A stretch of DNA of 64,000 nt from Tragulus kanchil (taxonomy: Eukaryota; Chordata; Mammalia; Artiodactyla; Tragulidae): positions 156,813,501-156,877,500 of the forward strand of contig JAIOJX010000005.1 of NCBI GenBank assembly GCA_022376925.1, given 5' to 3'. The position numbers and the translations under genes were made by a program. Under the pieces are notes generated by a model. It saw nothing but the letters and a program-made list of their open reading frames with translations, made no database searches and was not told the DNA's origin. This document shows, piece by piece, positions 1 to 11,281 of the stretch. Each line of letters starts with the position of its first letter. Within the stretch, counting starts at the first letter, position 1.

Positions 1-63
1 AAGAAAAGTATTGGAGTATAGTTGCCTTACAATGTTATGTCCATTTCTGCTGTATAGCAAAGT
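1..63 (-). mobile_element. L1 3'-end fragment, left part (interrupted by BovB)
   Basis: Antisense artiodactyl L1 3' sequence (TATTGGAGTATAGTTG... TTCTGCTGTATAGCAAAG). It continues at 663 after the BovB insertion; the 8-bp AGCAAAGT at 56-63 is repeated at 663-670. Confidence 0.75.
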
Positions 64-662
64 TGTTGTTCAGTTGCTAAGTCATGTCCAACTCTGTGAT
101 CCCAAGGGCTACAGCACACCAGGCTTCCCGTTCCTTCACCATCTCCCAGAGCTTGCTCAAACTCATGTGCATTGAGTCAGTGATGCCAGCCAACCATGGT
201 GTCCTCTGTTGTCCCCTTCTCCTCCTGCCATCAGTCTGTCCCGACATCAAGGGCTTTTCCAGTGAGTCAGCTCTTTGCATCAGGTGCCCATAGCACTGGA
301 GCTTCAGCTTCAGCATCAGTCCTTCCAGGGAACATTCAGTGTTGATCTCTGTTAGGCTTGACTGGTTTGATCTCCTTGCTGTCCAAGGACTCTCAAGAGT
401 CTTCTCTAGCACAAGTCAAAAGCATCAGTTCTTCAGCACTCAGCCTTCTTTTTGGTCCAGCTCTCACATCCATACATGGCTACTGGGAAAACCATAGCTC
501 TGACTATACGGACTTTTGTCAGTATAATGTCTCTGCTTTAGGGTCAAGCGTCTTTGAATTTCGTGACTGTAGTCACTGTCCACAGTGATTTTGGAGCCCA
601 AGAAAATAAAATCTGTCACTATTTCCATTTTTTCCCCATCTATGTGCCATGAAGTGAAGTAC
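64..662 (-). mobile_element. BovB (RTE) LINE, 5'-truncated 3' end
   Basis: The reverse strand carries the BovB ORF2 C-terminus in an open stretch (77-412) with the recognisable pattern GRRRRGQQRTPWLAGITDSM followed by SLSKL and REAW. The 3' terminus is at the low-coordinate end (TTGTTGTTCAG on the + strand, the usual BovB/Bov-A end). It is 5'-truncated near 655. It sits inside an L1 with an 8-bp target-site duplication, AGCAAAGT, at 56-63 and 663-670. It is a dead fragment; the upstream catalytic part of the reverse transcriptase is absent. Confidence 0.9.
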
Positions 663-1012
663 AGCAAAGTGACTCAGCTATGGGTGGACCATACATGCCC
701 TGTGTTCTGGATTTCCTTCCTGTTTAGGTCACCACAAAACACTGAGTAGAGCTGTCTGTGTTGTACAATAGGTTCTGGTTAGTTATCTATTTTATACATA
801 GTGTGTATCTATGTCACTCCCAATCTCCCAATGTATCCCACCCCCTTTCCCCCACCTTTGGTACCCATACATTGGTTCTCTATGCTTGTGTCTCTCTTTC
901 TGCTTTGCAAATAGGTTCATCTATACCATTTTCCCAGAGTCCACATATATGCATAATATACCGCATTTGTTTTTCTCTTTCTGACTTACTTCACCCTGTA
1001 TGACAGTCTCAT
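663..1012 (-). mobile_element. L1 3'-end fragment, right part
   Basis: Continues the antisense L1 from 1-63: GTGACTCAGCTATG..., AATAGGTTCTGGTTAGTTATC, then the characteristic stretch ending TCTGACTTACTTCACCCTGTATG. Confidence 0.75.
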
Positions 1013-1017
1013 ACAGA

Positions 1018-1228
1018 CGGCCCAGAGGTACATGAAAAGATACTCAACATCACTGATTATTAGAGAGATGCACATCAAAACAGATGAGAACTACCTCATT
1101 CCAATCAAAATGGCCATCATCCAAAACTACAAACAATAAATGCTTGAGAGGGTGTAGAGAAAAAGGAACCTATTACCTTGTTGATAGGAATGTAAATTGA
1201 TACAGTTACTCTAGAGAATGAGGTTCTA
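1018..1228 (+). mobile_element. L1 3' fragment, sense
   Basis: Matches the familiar L1 3' segment: ATGAAAAGATACTCAACATC, ATTAGAGAGATGCACATCAA, GTGTAGAGAAAAAGGAACC and AGGAATGTAAATTGATACAG. Its orientation is opposite to the adjacent L1 at 663-1012, so it is a separate insertion or an inverted L1. Confidence 0.8.
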
Positions 1229-1332
1229 TTTGCCCTTTTAATCCACAGTCCTCTGCCCTCTCCCCCAGGATCTCTTCCACTTCTCCACCTGGTGGTGCCC
1301 CATCCTCAGGACCCTCCCAATCCCCCTGACTG

Positions 1333-1381
1333 ACCTGTCCCTCTTTCCCTCCCTTCTTCCCTCTCTCCCTCCTGTTTCCAG
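1333..1381 (+). repeat. Polypyrimidine tract
   Basis: CT-rich low-complexity run (CCCTCTTTCCCTCCCTTCTTCC...) within a wider pyrimidine-biased stretch from 1245. It gives no coding signal. Confidence 0.6.
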
Positions 1382-1424
1382 GACCCAAGCCTGCCTTATA
1401 ACGAGCAAGGACTTCTTTTGTAAT

Positions 1425-1580
1425 TATTTGTTCACCTTTCTCCCTTACTAAACTCTGAATTCTTTAAGGGCAAGGATCAATGCTCTAATCTTCTTGCTCA
1501 AGTTTATATCTCTGTCACATGCCTGGCACACTGCCTCAGATGAATACATAATTGAGAGAATAAATCAATCAATGAGACTC
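1425..1580 (+). mobile_element. L2/MIR-type ancient repeat 3' end
   Basis: Contains the worn pattern TTAAGGGCAAGGATCAATGC, TCACATGCCTGGCACACTGC and a terminal GAATAAATCAATCAATGAG, typical of L2 3' ends. Confidence 0.5.
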
Positions 1581-2284
1581 TCGTCAGTAAGGTGAGCAAC
1601 GCCTGCTCTTTTTAGCACTGAGTGGGGCAGCTCGCCAAGTGGAGAGAACTCGCCAGACCAGAAAGAGGTGTTTTCTAAACCCCAAGAGGGAAAGGAAGTC
1701 GAGCTATCTCTTCTGTAAATAAAAAGGTGCTCATTAACTTCGTGGCTGAGCCCAGACTGGGAGTGACAGCTGGTCTCTTAGCACAGTCCAAAGGCTCTGA
1801 GCTGGCAGAATGGGCATGGACAAGACTAGAACTGAAGTGAATTCAGGGTCACCCACTGCAGCTTCCTGTGGGGCCCCTCCCATAACCCCCCTCGGTGGAC
1901 CCAGCTGCGGCCTCCACCTGACAGCCGTGAAGCCCCCAGAGGCTTCCAGGCCTGGCTTTGCCTCTTGCCCTTCCATCCACGGGCACCCTCGCCACCTCAA
2001 CGTGAGCTCCCTGACCCAACAGCCATCACGCTGATGTCCATTCACCTGAGGTCATCACCGTCGAGGAACTCCAATCCCGGAATTGTCCTCCATTGTAGCT
2101 GGAGAAAAGTCAATCCTGCATTCCTGACAATAGGCCCATGGCACCGCAGATCCACCAAGTGCTTTTTAAATCACTCAAAGCATCAAATACTTCCAGTGGA
2201 ACTACCCCATAATGTGTACTATACTAAATTTTAAGTCTTTGAAATTTGGCAATTTGTGTATAATATGTCACGGCACCAGCCCCG
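1581..2284. other. Unclassified intronic stretch
   Basis: Moderately GC-rich. It has short ORFs on both strands but no domain or repeat that I recognise. Confidence 0.5.
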
Positions 2285-2590
2285 GGTTTTGTCACTCAGT
2301 TGTGTCCGATTCTTTGCAACCCATGGATGAGCTGTGGAATTCTCCAGGCAAGAGTACTGGAGTGGGTAGCCTTTCCCTTCTCAAGGGGATCTTCCCAACC
2401 CAGGGGTCGAACCCAGGTCTCCTGCATTGCAGGTGGATTCTTTACCATCCGAGCCACCAGGGAAACCCAAGAATACTGGAGTGGGTAGCCTTTCCCTTCA
2501 CCAGGGGATCTTCCCAACCCAGGAATCAACCTGGGGTCTTCTGCATTGCAGACAGATTCTTTGCCAGCTGGGCTACAAGGGAATCCTGAG
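2285..2590 (-). mobile_element. Bov-tA / Bov-A2 SINE, dimeric
   Basis: Antisense SINE with two tandem Bov-A/tRNA-like modules: GAGTGGGTAGCCTTTCCCTT occurs at about 2359 and again at about 2480, each followed by a GGGGATCTTCCCAACCCAGG block and a TGCATTGCAG box. Such dimers derive from the BovB 3' end joined to a tRNA-related head. Confidence 0.88.
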
Positions 2591-3050
2591 TTTCTTAAGC
2601 ACGACCTTCCAAATTCTCTGCAAAATGCTTCCAGACTACCCTCTGGGCTTATTGTCTCCATGTGTCCTCTGTCCCTTCTGTTCCCCTCTGCCAGGCCCCC
2701 TCCACCCCCCAGGGGAGGCCCAGTGGGGTTTTCAGCTGATTAGGAGGTCTTCTGGGACCTACCACCATATCAGTGCCACAGGCTCTGAGAAGTGTCACCA
2801 TGGTCTCTCCCCCAGTGGTTACCTTGAGGTCTCAGCTCCAAGAGAGTGCAGAGTCTGGGAGAGAAAAGTCCACGAGCCCTTCTCTTTCACTACAACTTTT
2901 GAAAAAAAACCCCACCCTGCCCCTACCCCTGCCACCTCTGGTCGGCAGAAGCCCTCTCCTCACCTCCTGGGTGGGCAGCAATCTGGGAGTCCCACAGGCA
3001 GGAGGGTTCCCATATGTCTCAGTGGATTTGCCCTCCCCCAAACCCCTTTG
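2591..3050. other. Unclassified intronic stretch
   Basis: GC- and pyrimidine-rich sequence with a short A-run at 2899-2907. A 243-codon ORF overlaps the SINE and this stretch, but it has no recognisable domain. Confidence 0.5.
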
Positions 3051-3262
3051 CTGCTGTCGTTCAGTCATGGCCTGATGGACTGCATGCAGCGCGCCAGGCT
3101 TCCCAGTCCTCCACCCTTTCCTGGAGTTTGCTCAAATTCAAGCCCATTGGGTCAGTGATGCCATCCAACCATCTCATCCTCTCCCGCCCCCTTCTCCTCT
3201 TGCCCTCCATCTTTCCCAGCATCAGGGTCTTTTCCAGTGAGTAGTCCAGAGAGGTTCAGTCC
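3051..3262 (-). mobile_element. BovB fragment, antisense (copy in dup 1A)
   Basis: BovB ORF2 C-terminal segment on the reverse strand (GTCGTTCAGTCATGGCC, GGGTCAGTGATGCCATCC, CAGCATCAGGGTCTTTTCCA). Truncated. The duplicate is at 4184-4388. Confidence 0.85.
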
Positions 3263-5276
3263 TCTAACCTCTGTGGTTAAAACAGATCCTACAGATGATA
3301 AATCATAAAAAATAATGCAATAAAAGGCATATATTGTCAACATCAGGCACGGATTCGAGTGGGGGAAAGCATGGAAGGAGTCCTTTGGCCTCTGGGGGGT
3401 TCTGCTGGGCCCAAGTGCCCTCCGGTTCATGTTCATCATGCTTTCTCCTAGCATTGCCCAGCCCTGCTCCTAGACCCTCCCAACTTGGGAGTGTGGGAGG
3501 CAGATGTGGAGACAGGACTCAGGCGAGCCCATTTGCTTCTGATTGGAAAAGGGTGGGGCGTCTCTGTGTGCTTCACCATTCAGACATTCTTCGTGGTGCT
3601 ATTTTTATCAATAGTAATCATTAAATTGGTGTCAGATGGGCTGATCCAGTTCCTCACCCCCAGGCTGGGTAATGGAACGCCTCGGGGGTTTTTTTTAGGC
3701 AAAAAGATGTGGTATGTGGCCCATTCGAATGCACCTCTGATCCCCTAGGCCTCATAGCAGACCCCTGTACCTCTGGAGCCTGTTCCCATAGCAGTGAGAG
3801 CAAGGCTCCTCATCACTCCTGGCTCATGCCTGGCCTGATTCATTTCACAGACATATGTTGTGTACCTTCTAAATGCCAGACATTGAATAAAACCCTGAGG
3901 ACTCACAAAACGGATGATCTCTACCTCCTGAGAGACATCCATTTCATGAAACAAGATTGTCACATGAAGTGGCAATGTCTGCATGGCCGGGCATGTCACT
4001 GATGTGTTGCTAGAAACAGAGCAGAGAGAAAATTTGTTTAGTCTGGGCCTCCCAGCAAGCTCCAAGGAGGGGGCAGCCCTCAACCAGGGCTTCAAAGACA
4101 AGAGTTAAGTGGATGAAAACACACGAAAGGGAACCACAGGCAGAGGCATAGCAATCTGGGTCAGTTGAGGGCCCCCAATTTGCCTGTCGTTCAGTCATGG
4201 CCTGATGGACTGCATGCAGCCAGGCTTCCCAGTCCTCCACCCTTTCCTGGAGTTTGCTCAAATTCAAGCCCATTGGGTCAGTGATGCCATCCAACCATCT
4301 CATCCTCTCCCGCCCCCTTCTCCTCTTGCCCTCCATCTTTCCCAGCATCAGGGTCTTTTCCAGTGAGTAGTCCAGAGAGGTTCAGTCCTCTAACCTCTGT
4401 GGTTAAAACAGATCCTACAGATGATAAATCATAAAAAATAATGCAATAAAAGGCATATATTGTCAACATCAGGCACGGATTCGAGTGGGGGAAAGCATGG
4501 AAGGAGTCCTTTGGCCTCTGGGGGGTTCTGCTGGGCCCAAGTGCCCTCCGGTTCATGTTCATCATGCTTTCTCCTAGCATTGCCCAGCCCTGCTCCTAGA
4601 CCCTCCCAACTTGGGAGTGTGGGAGGCAGATGTGGAGACAGGACTCAGGCGAGCCCATTTGCTTCTGATTGGAAAAGGGTGGGGCGTCTCTGTGTGCTTC
4701 ACCATTCAGACATTCTTCGTGGTGCTATTTTTATCAATAGTAATCATTAAATTGGTGTCAGATGGGCTGATCCAGTTCCTCACCCCCAGGCTGGGTAATG
4801 GAACGCCTCGGGGGTTTTTTTTAGGCAAAAAGATGTGGTATGTGGCCCATTCGAATGCACCTCTGATCCCCTAGGCCTCATAGCAGACCCCTGTACCTCT
4901 GGAGCCTGTTCCCATAGCAGTGAGAGCAAGGCTCCTCATCACTCCTGGCTCATGCCTGGCCTGATTCATTTCACAGACATATGTTGTGTACCTTCTAAAT
5001 GCCAGACATTGAATAAAACCCTGAGGACTCACAAAACGGATGATCTCTACCTCCTGAGAGACATCCATTTCATGAAACAAGATTGTCACATGAAGTGGCA
5101 ATGTCTGCATGGCCGGGCATGTCACTGATGTGTTGCTAGAAACAGAGCAGAGAGAAAATTTGTTTAGTCTGGGCCTCCCAGCAAGCTCCAAGGAGGGGGC
5201 AGCCCTCAACCAGGGCTTCAAAGACAAGAGTTAAGTGGATGAAAACACACGAAAGGGAACCACAGGCAGAGGCATA
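3054..5276 (+). repeat. Tandem duplication 1 (2 x ~1.1 kb)
   Basis: Copy A is 3054-4150 and copy B is 4184-5276, a direct repeat at offset 1130 then 1126 after a 4-bp deletion. The 33-bp spacer 4151-4183 (GCAATCTGGGTCAG...TTTGC) resembles a corrupted version of the sequence just before copy A (CTCAGTGGATTTGCCC...). Apart from the BovB fragment at its start, the unit holds no feature that I recognise. Confidence 0.97.
4184..4388 (-). mobile_element. BovB fragment, antisense (copy in dup 1B)
   Basis: Second copy of the 3051-3262 BovB piece, lacking 4 bases (GCAGCGCGCC versus GCAGCC). This restores a longer reverse-strand ORF with the BovB C-terminal pattern RRRGRERMRWLDGITD. Confidence 0.85.
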
Positions 5277-6130
5277 AAAATAACTGTCCAGGTCCATCCA
5301 AAATCCAGCTGGGCATGGAGCTCTCACCACAGGGTCCCCAGGCCCACACCTACCTGGAGATTCCCCCTGAGAGGCTGCAAAGAAGAGGCCCCAGGTCAGG
5401 AACGCCATCTGCTCATCCTCAGGAGCCTGGCTGTTCTGGCCCTGGTTTCTGACCTGGTTTTAGCATTTGGCCCCCCGAGCAGGGTGCAGCAGCCAGGCTT
5501 GGCCTGGAGTGGCCCTAGGAATCCGGGAGGCTGAAGTTAGATGTGAACTAGGAACCTCCCCTGCCTTCCACTGATGGGTCTGTGACTGACAACCTGACTC
5601 CAGAGTAAGAACTGGGGCCCCTAGGAGACAGGGAGGGGCCCTTCCGTGGAGACTCCAGACAGATTTTTCTAGATTCTAAGTCTTTCTATCGGGATTATAC
5701 TTCTTTTAACTAGAAGCCTGTACATTCAGGGTGACATTTCACAGAAAACTCAAGTCGGACATAACAGGAGAATGGGGAGACATGTGGCCCTGGATGATGG
5801 CAGAAAGTGCTCTGGCAGATGTCCCTGGCCATCCAGGGCTCGGGGCTCTGGTTTTCATTTCCTCTGACCAGGCATTCCGGATCCCGCCCCACAAGAGTCA
5901 CGAGGATGGCCAGGCTCAGGCCCCTACGGGTCACAGCGGGCGTCCCTGGAAGGGCCTCCTCTGCGGGTGGCGGTGGCCAGCTGGAAAGGCCTAGGGCCAC
6001 CTGTCTGGCCTGGAGCCTCTCTGCTGCAGGCCTCCGGAGCCAGGGTCGGCTCTGAAGTCTGACTAAAGTGACAGTGACATTAATGGGATCCTGATGCTGT
6101 GACTGAGGCCATCTCCCCATGTCTCCAAAC
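5277..6130. other. Intron sequence before the KIF6 exon
   Basis: Single-copy, GC-moderate sequence. No repeat family or additional exon recognised. Confidence 0.5.
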
Positions 6131-6132
6131 AG

Positions 6133-6241
6133 GGATGAGAGAGGAGATGTCGTTAGGGCGCCAGGAAGCTTTTGAGATTTTCAAGAGGGACCATGCTGAC
6201 AGCATCACCATCGAAGACAACAAACAGATCCTGAAGCAGAG
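6133..6241 (+). CDS. KIF6: KIF6 internal coding exon (kinesin tail)
   Basis: A 109-bp exon bounded by an AG acceptor (6131-6132) and a consensus GTAAGC donor (6242-6247). Its first two bases finish a codon from the previous exon; the open frame from 6135 then reads MREEMSLG... and ...EIFKRDHADSITIEDNKQIL..., ending with AG of a split Arg codon. I recognise this from memory as the C-terminal, non-motor tail of KIF6, a kinesin-family protein. The charged, heptad-like composition suits a coiled-coil tail; the motor domain is not in this window. The phase (2 bases carried over) matches the exon at 16546, whose first base A completes AGA. It has no in-frame stop and lies outside the tandem duplications. 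The earlier exons must lie upstream of the window. The gene assignment rests on peptide recognition, not on a search. Confidence 0.87.
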
Positions 6242-6574
6242 GTAAGCCTGGTGCGGAGAGCAGCTGGTCCTGCAAGACTTAGCTGGGCCAGCCTTGAGAA
6301 AACCCGCTGCTCTGTCCTCCCTCGTTCGCTCAGTCCGATTTCTGAAAGAAGGGCACAGAGTGTGTGCAGCTTCACGCTGAGCTGCATCCAGCCCTGGCCG
6401 CTTCTCTCCTACATGTTAAGCCTCATTGTCCCAGTACGGCCAGTTAGAACAGGGGCTGTACGTGCCAGCACTCTGTGTACTACCCTCCCATCTTACATTA
6501 ATTCCCATCAGCCTGGGACTCCACCACTATTTCACTGCTCCAAAGACAAGGGGAAAAAATGCCAGCAGGCCAAA

Positions 6575-6701
6575 TGGAGAAGGAAATGGCAACCCACTTC
6601 AGTATTCTTGCCTGGAAAATCCCATGGACATAGAGCCTGGCAGGCTGTAGTCCCTGGAGTCGTAAAAGAGTCGGACACAACTTAGCGACTGAGCAACAAC
6701 A
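6575..6701 (+). mobile_element. Bov-A SINE monomer
   Basis: Sense Bov-A core: GGAGAAGGAAATGGCAACCC, TATTCTTGCCTGGAAAATCC and AGAGTCGGACACAACTTAGC, ending GACTGAGCAACAAC. There is no tRNA head. Confidence 0.9.
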
Positions 6702-7380
6702 CAGACCAAATGCTTCATCCTAGAACTCCAGGCCCTCAGCGACTCTGGGGAGCCCCCCCTCCCTCTGCGACTTTCTGGTCACAGAAAATGTATACACATG
6801 CAGGTCCTGTGACCTGGGTGCTTCAGGTGGGTTCTCCAGGCCAGAAGCAGAGCAAGCAGCACCATCTGCTGACAGGTTGTCCAGCAAAGCCGCTGTTCTT
6901 GACCCTTTAGGAAAAAACTTAGAGGTACATCATTTGTTTCAGCTAATGCCGGGATTCCGCACACGTCCTCAAACTGATGCAAGCAGAAAGACTGCGGAAG
7001 CATGGGTCTAGAGTTCAGAAGAGAGAGTTCTAGACTGCCAACTGAAATGTCATATGAGCCTCTGTCTCTCGGAGCATTTTCAAAAAGTATTTGTTGAATT
7101 AAAATGAGCTCCAGGCTTGAGAATCACATGTTTATAAATGCTTCAAGGAAGCTTGCGATGGGGACGAGCTCGCTCAGGAAAACATATGGAAGAGCAAGGG
7201 CCTAGAGGGTAGACCCATAGGAGAAGCTTTCAAGAAAAGGGGTTGGATTGGGGGAAGGCCATGAGGGAGTGAAAAAGAGAGGAGAACCTGCAAGAAAGAA
7301 CCGCCTGGAAGCCAAGAGGGGAGACGGCTCTCAGAAGAGTGTTGTCAGTGGTGTCAGATGCCACAAAAAAATGAGCAGGA

Positions 7381-7550
7381 GGGACTTCCCTGGTGGTCCA
7401 GTGGTTGATACTCTGCCTTCCAATGGCAGGGAGTACAGGTTCAATCCGTAGTTGGGGCACCCAGATCCCATATGCCACAGGGTGCAGCCAAATTTCTTTA
7501 AAACATGTAAAAATAAATAAAACTTGCAAAATAAATTTTAAAGAGAAATA
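7381..7550 (+). mobile_element. CHR-type tRNA-derived SINE
   Basis: Starts GGGACTTCCCTGGTGGTCCA, the canonical CHR SINE head with pol III A box; a B-box-like GGTTCAATCC follows at about 7438. The tail is A-rich. Confidence 0.88.
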
Positions 7551-7554
7551 AACT

Positions 7555-7815
7555 GGGGCTTCCCTGGTGGGCCAGTGGGTAAGGACACTGCCTTGCAGTG
7601 CAAAGGGCACCGGTTTGATCCCTGGCCTGGGAAGATCCCACATGCTGCGGAGCGGCTGGACCCATGTGTCCAACTACCAAACGGGAGCTCTGGAGCGCAT
7701 GCGCCCAGTGCTGGTGCTCTGCAGTGAGAGAGAGGCCACTGCAATGGGAGGCCCATACAGGCCAAAGAACAAAGATAAGTGGCCAAAAGAAAAAAAATTT
7801 AAAAAAAAAAAAAAA
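7555..7815 (+). mobile_element. CHR-type tRNA-derived SINE with poly-A tail
   Basis: GGGGCTTCCCTGGTGGGCCA head, GGTTTGATCCCTGGCCTGGG B-box region, body ending in an AAAAAAAA TTT A15 tail (7789-7815). It is the second of two adjacent CHR insertions in the same orientation. Confidence 0.9.
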
Positions 7816-8618
7816 GGAAGAAACTGGAGGCAACAGGAAAAGTGCATGGGAAGTCAGCAGCTGGCAGAGCTCGGGTTGAGTTGCAGCGAATGAAGGAGCA
7901 GGTGAGAAGGAATTGAGCAATGAGAGAGGGTGAACCATGCGTTCAGAGAGCCTGTGAGAGGCAGAAGACATTTGTGAAAGGAAAAACAGAACTTCTGTTC
8001 TGAGGAGAACAGAAGTTTGTTTCAGAAGGAGGGAGAACTGGTCAAGATTGTAGGCAGCAGGCAGAAGCAAGCCAGTAGGGTAGGGGGCCGGGAGGAAGGC
8101 GAAACAGAGTTGGGGGCGGGCGGTGTGGAGCAAAACAAGGGAAACACTGACCCAGCAAGACTCCAGGGAGCTGAGCTGTAGGGAATGTCTGAGGGAGGCG
8201 AGCCTGGAAGGAAGCCTGAATAGAAAAACACAGCAAGAGGAGCTGATGCTGATACATAAGTGGAGGGAGAACAGTAAAGACAGCCTAGGTTTTCTCTGTG
8301 AAAAAGAAGTTGAACAAGGAATTGAGGATGGTGAAGCAGGTTCAGCCACCACAGGCAACGGGGAGGGAAGGCAGGACCGGGAAAAGAAAAAGGGGAAGTC
8401 AGCAGCACTCAGGGCCCAGCCTGATGGTTAGCCAGCGGCGTTTACACTCAGGGTCGTGGATTCTAGATCACTTGAGGAATCCAGTGAAGGCGGGAGCAAC
8501 CCTCCTAACTAAGGAGGTGTCCCCACTCACTGTGACCTGGCAGCTCCCCTCCTGGGTTTACAGCTGTCAATGCCTCCCTGTCTATGGGGATGGAGTTCAG
8601 AACCCCTCACAGACACCA

Positions 8619-8832
8619 AGGACATTCCTGGTTGCTCAGATGGTAAAGAATCTGCCTTCCGTGCTGGAGACCCGGGCTTGAGCCCTGGGCCAGGGAGATC
8701 CTCTGGAGAAGGGAATGGCTGCCCACTCCAGTATCCTTGTCTGGAGAATTCCATGGACAGAGGAGCCTGGTGGCTACAGTCCATGGGGGTCACAAAGGGT
8801 CCTATACAACCGAGTGACTAACACACACACAG
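8619..8832 (+). mobile_element. Bov-tA SINE (dup 2A)
   Basis: tRNA-like head (GGACATTCCTGGTTGCTCAG, GGTAAAGAATCTGCC) fused to a Bov-A tail (CCCACTCCAGTATCCTTGTC, GAGTGACTAACACACAC). The duplicate is at 9718-9931. Confidence 0.9.
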
Positions 8833-9717
8833 TGACTCTAGTGAAAGTTGAGGACTCTGTTTCCAATGAAATGGACCGTGCACACCCACAAAGACTTGAG
8901 CCTATGAGTCCAGGGGTTTCACACACCTTCCAACACCTCTCCCCTGGGAGGGCCGTATCTTTTCAGCAGAGTCAGCTGGAGGTGTTGGAGCAGGACACCT
9001 TGTTTGTCTGGAGACATGCACATCAGGCTGGAGGACAGCTGTCTTGTCTGGCGACCTCATAGAGCCCTCAGCTGTGCCCAAACCTGGGGCTCCAGAGCTT
9101 CTACCGGAGCCTCGTAACCCTGCTTTGTAGTAAAATGACCCATAGAGCTTATTCAAGCTACCAGAGCCTATACAAGCTACCTCCCGGATATTTTCACCGA
9201 GTTAGGTAGAGTCTAGACCTCAGATCATCCGTGGAAACACGGGGGGGGACCCAGCAAGACTCCAGGGAGCTGAGCTGTAGGGAATGTCTGAGGGAGGCGA
9301 GCCTGGAAGGAAGCCTGAATAGAAAAACACAGCAAGAGGAGCTGATGCTGATACATAAGTGGAGGGAGAACAGTAAAGACAGCCTAGGTTTTCTCTGTGA
9401 AAAAGAAGTTGAACAAGGAATTGAGGATGGTGAAGCAGGTTCAGCCACCACAGGCAACGGGGAGGGAAGGCAGGACCGGGAAAAGAAAAAGGGGAAGTCA
9501 GCAGCACTCAGGGCCCAGCCTGATGGTTAGCCAGCGGCGTTTACACTCAGGGTCGTGGATTCTAGATCACTTGAGGAATCCAGTGAAGGCGGGAGCAACC
9601 CTCCTAACTAAGGAGGTGTCCCCACTCACTGTGACCTGGCAGCTCCCCTCCTGGGTTTACAGCTGTCAATGCCTCCCTGTCTATGGGGATGGAGTTCAGA
9701 ACCCCTCACAGACACCA

Positions 9718-9931
9718 AGGACATTCCTGGTTGCTCAGATGGTAAAGAATCTGCCTTCCGTGCTGGAGACCCGGGCTTGAGCCCTGGGCCAGGGAGATCC
9801 TCTGGAGAAGGGAATGGCTGCCCACTCCAGTATCCTTGTCTGGAGAATTCCATGGACAGAGGAGCCTGGTGGCTACAGTCCATGGGGGTCACAAAGGGTC
9901 CTATACAACCGAGTGACTAACACACACACAG
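9718..9931 (+). mobile_element. Bov-tA SINE (dup 2B)
   Basis: Same element as 8619-8832, carried in copy B at offset 1099. Confidence 0.9.
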
Positions 9932-10315
9932 TGACTCTAGTGAAAGTTGAGGACTCTGTTTCCAATGAAATGGACCGTGCACACCCACAAAGACTTGAGC
10001 CTATGAGTCCAGGGGTTTCACACACCTTCCAACACCTCTCCCCTGGGAGGGCCGTATCTTTTCAGCAGAGTCAGCTGGAGGTGTTGGAGCAGGACACCTT
10101 GTTTGTCTGGAGACATGCACATCAGGCTGGAGGACAGCTGTCTTGTCTGGCGACCTCATAGAGCCCTCAGCTGTGCCCAAACCTGGGGCTCCAGAGCTTC
10201 TACCGGAGCCTCGTAACCCTGGCTTTGTAGTAAAATGACCCATAGAGCTTATTCAAGCTACCAGAGCCTATACAAGCTACCTCCCCGGATATTTTCACCG
10301 AGTTAGGTAGAGTCT

Positions 10316-11281
10316 GAGCATCCATTTATCTCAGGATTCCAGTATGCCACCAGGTTTGAAAATCACTAGCCAGACAGAGATCCGGCTCAGAGGCCTTTGA
10401 GACCCAGGTCCTCCAGGAAGAACCTCCATACCCCGCAGCTTCAATGAGTCACAAGGCAACCCCTCTGCACACTCAAGTGGAAGGAAGAACATAATTTGTC
10501 ATCTCCCTTGTTCTAGAATTGACGTGACTCCTGGATGAGACTTGTACCCTCGAGTTTAGGTCTCTTTCCATCAAGAGACGGGTTGGCGTGGGGATGGAGT
10601 TGGCAAAGATGCCGTGGGCTTCCAGTACAGACCTCACTAACTCTCAAAGAGCAGAGTTCTGACCACCATGTGACAGATGTACTTTCAGGTTAAAACACAT
10701 CGAAATCACATGGGACACGCTGGTAAGAATGCCAATCCCATCTTCCTTGTGGACAGAAAGCAAAGGAATTAAAGAGACTCACACAGAGCTCCCCTCTGAG
10801 AAGAGGTTTTCCCAGCAGTAAATCCAAATGAAAAGTCAGGCGACCAGCCCACATTTTTAAAATGTCTACATCTGTTCAGTGTTACCAATTATTCAAGGAG
10901 TATTTGGTACCGGGGAGTGTAGGCCAGGTCTTAACTCTTTTCTCAGAATTGGAACCTTTGCCTTCCCAGAGAGTATTCAATTAACAGATATTACATGCTC
11001 ATACTGTTATGGCAGAGGACAAAGAGATAGGTTTTTATAGAAAACAAAAAGCCACAACCAGTGCTCCCATAGCAGACACTGAAAGAAAGTGTGAAAGACT
11101 CCCAGCTCTCCATCTCTTTAGGAAATGCCCTGGGGTGACCCTGACTCCATCCACAGGCCTGCTTCCAGTCCCTCTACTGACAGAGAGCTTCACGAGGACC
11201 GTCTGTGGGAGGAATGATGGGTCCTAAAAATACAGGCGTGCCAGAGGGGTGTCCCCCAGGGCGGTTACATGGCTATTCTCT
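10316..11281. other. Unclassified intronic stretch
   Basis: Single-copy sequence. No exon, RNA gene or confident repeat recognised. Confidence 0.5.

Larger units (their letters stand above)
1..6132 (+). other. KIF6: KIF6 intron, 3' part
   Basis: Intronic sequence upstream of the first recognised exon, inferred from the acceptor at 6131. It holds nested L1/BovB, a Bov-tA SINE and tandem duplication 1, listed separately. I saw no other exon with conserved coding character here. Confidence 0.7.
8140..10315 (+). repeat. Tandem duplication 2 (2 x ~1.08 kb)
   Basis: Copy A is 8140-9214 and copy B about 9232-10315 (offset 1099 rising to 1101). The net length differences after the start are single-base insertions in G or C runs (ACCCTGCTTT versus ACCCTGGCTTT; CTCCCGG versus CTCCCCGG). 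The junction 9215-9247 is noisy and contains a run of eight G. Each copy carries one Bov-tA SINE. Confidence 0.97.

Noticed and set aside
2427..3158. 243-codon ORF on the + strand
   Set aside because: Its first part is translated Bov-tA SINE and the rest is Pro-rich sequence with no domain.
7381..7815. tRNA genes, from A/B-box-like motifs
   Set aside because: The motifs lie in tRNA-derived CHR SINEs with A-rich tails. There is no cloverleaf with anticodon stem.
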